A stretch of DNA of 48,342 bases from Cryptosporangium phraense (lineage in GTDB: Bacteria > Actinomycetota > Actinomycetes > Mycobacteriales > Cryptosporangiaceae): NCBI RefSeq assembly GCF_006912135.1, contig NZ_VIRS01000048.1:1-48342 (forward strand), given 5' to 3'. Made by a program: the position numbers and the translations under genes. The notes below the pieces were generated by a model. It did not search any database. It worked only from the letters and a program-made list of their open reading frames with translations, and was not told the origin of the DNA. Shown here one piece after another: positions 48,281-48,342 of the stretch. Each line of letters opens with the position of its first letter. The first letter of the stretch is position 1.

Positions 48281-48342
48281 ACCCCGTCCACCCCGGCCGG
48301 CCCCCGGGCCGCGCCCCCGCGCCCACCGCGCCCGCTGCCCCG

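Overview
The window is very GC-rich, with strong G/C at codon third positions and many GTG starts. It carries typical actinomycete proteins: CarD, LpqE, a DisA/RadA pair, a PGWYPDP/RDD membrane protein and an F420/Ddn-fold protein. The first 7.5 kb keeps the mycobacterial order lpqE-radA-disA facing carD-ispD-ispF, with two extra genes inserted. A filamentous or soil actinomycete fits best; I cannot fix the genus from sequence alone.

Layout. (1) 0-7.5 kb, core: disA, radA and lpqE (minus), a UbiA-type prenyltransferase and a membrane-anchored CxxC thioredoxin-like protein (minus), then carD-ispD-ispF (plus). (2) 7.5-17.4 kb: an atypical AAA ATPase, a GH1 beta-glucosidase, a 71-aa protein, and a sugar locus in which an AraC regulator faces an operon of two ABC permeases, a GH78 alpha-L-rhamnosidase and a solute-binding lipoprotein. 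(3) 17.4-19.05 kb: a decayed IS3-family transposase and a degenerate repeat tract, with no gene. (4) 19.05-26.2 kb: a fused ABC exporter, an M20 peptidase, a HisC-like aminotransferase and an RDD protein. (5) 26.5-31.9 kb: allH-fdrA-allG, the three subunits of an oxamate carbamoyltransferase-type enzyme, divergent from a PucR regulator over 51 bp that contain a clean inverted repeat. (6) 31.9-35.2 kb: an orphan C-terminal coding remnant, a terminator, a membrane protein joining an HTH domain to a peptidoglycan-binding domain and a lysozyme-like domain lacking its catalytic Glu, an OsmC protein and an EamA transporter. (7) 35.4-42.9 kb: an NCS2 nucleobase permease, a CoxM-CoxS-CoxL-CoxG molybdenum hydroxylase set and a cytosine-deaminase-like amidohydrolase. 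(8) 43.1-46.4 kb: NmrA-TetR pair, a Ddn-like protein, an ECF sigma factor and a VOC protein. (9) 46.4-47.4 kb: non-coding GC-rich tract with two short tandem arrays. (10) 47.4-48.3 kb: a sirtuin.

How genes may work together. Regions 5 and 7 look like parts of one nucleobase or N-heterocycle catabolic capacity: uptake by NCS2, hydroxylation by the molybdenum enzyme, hydrolysis by the amidohydrolase, and carbamoyl-group recovery by AllFGH, with PucR as the likely sensor. No allantoinase, ureidoglycolate or carbamate kinase gene is present, so the substrate is open. Region 2 is a rhamnoside uptake and hydrolysis system without its own ABC ATPase.

The most unusual items are the HTH/peptidoglycan receptor with a Gln in place of the catalytic Glu, the amidohydrolase that seems to lack one metal ligand, the AAA protein with altered Walker A and B motifs, and the tandem arrays before the sirtuin gene.
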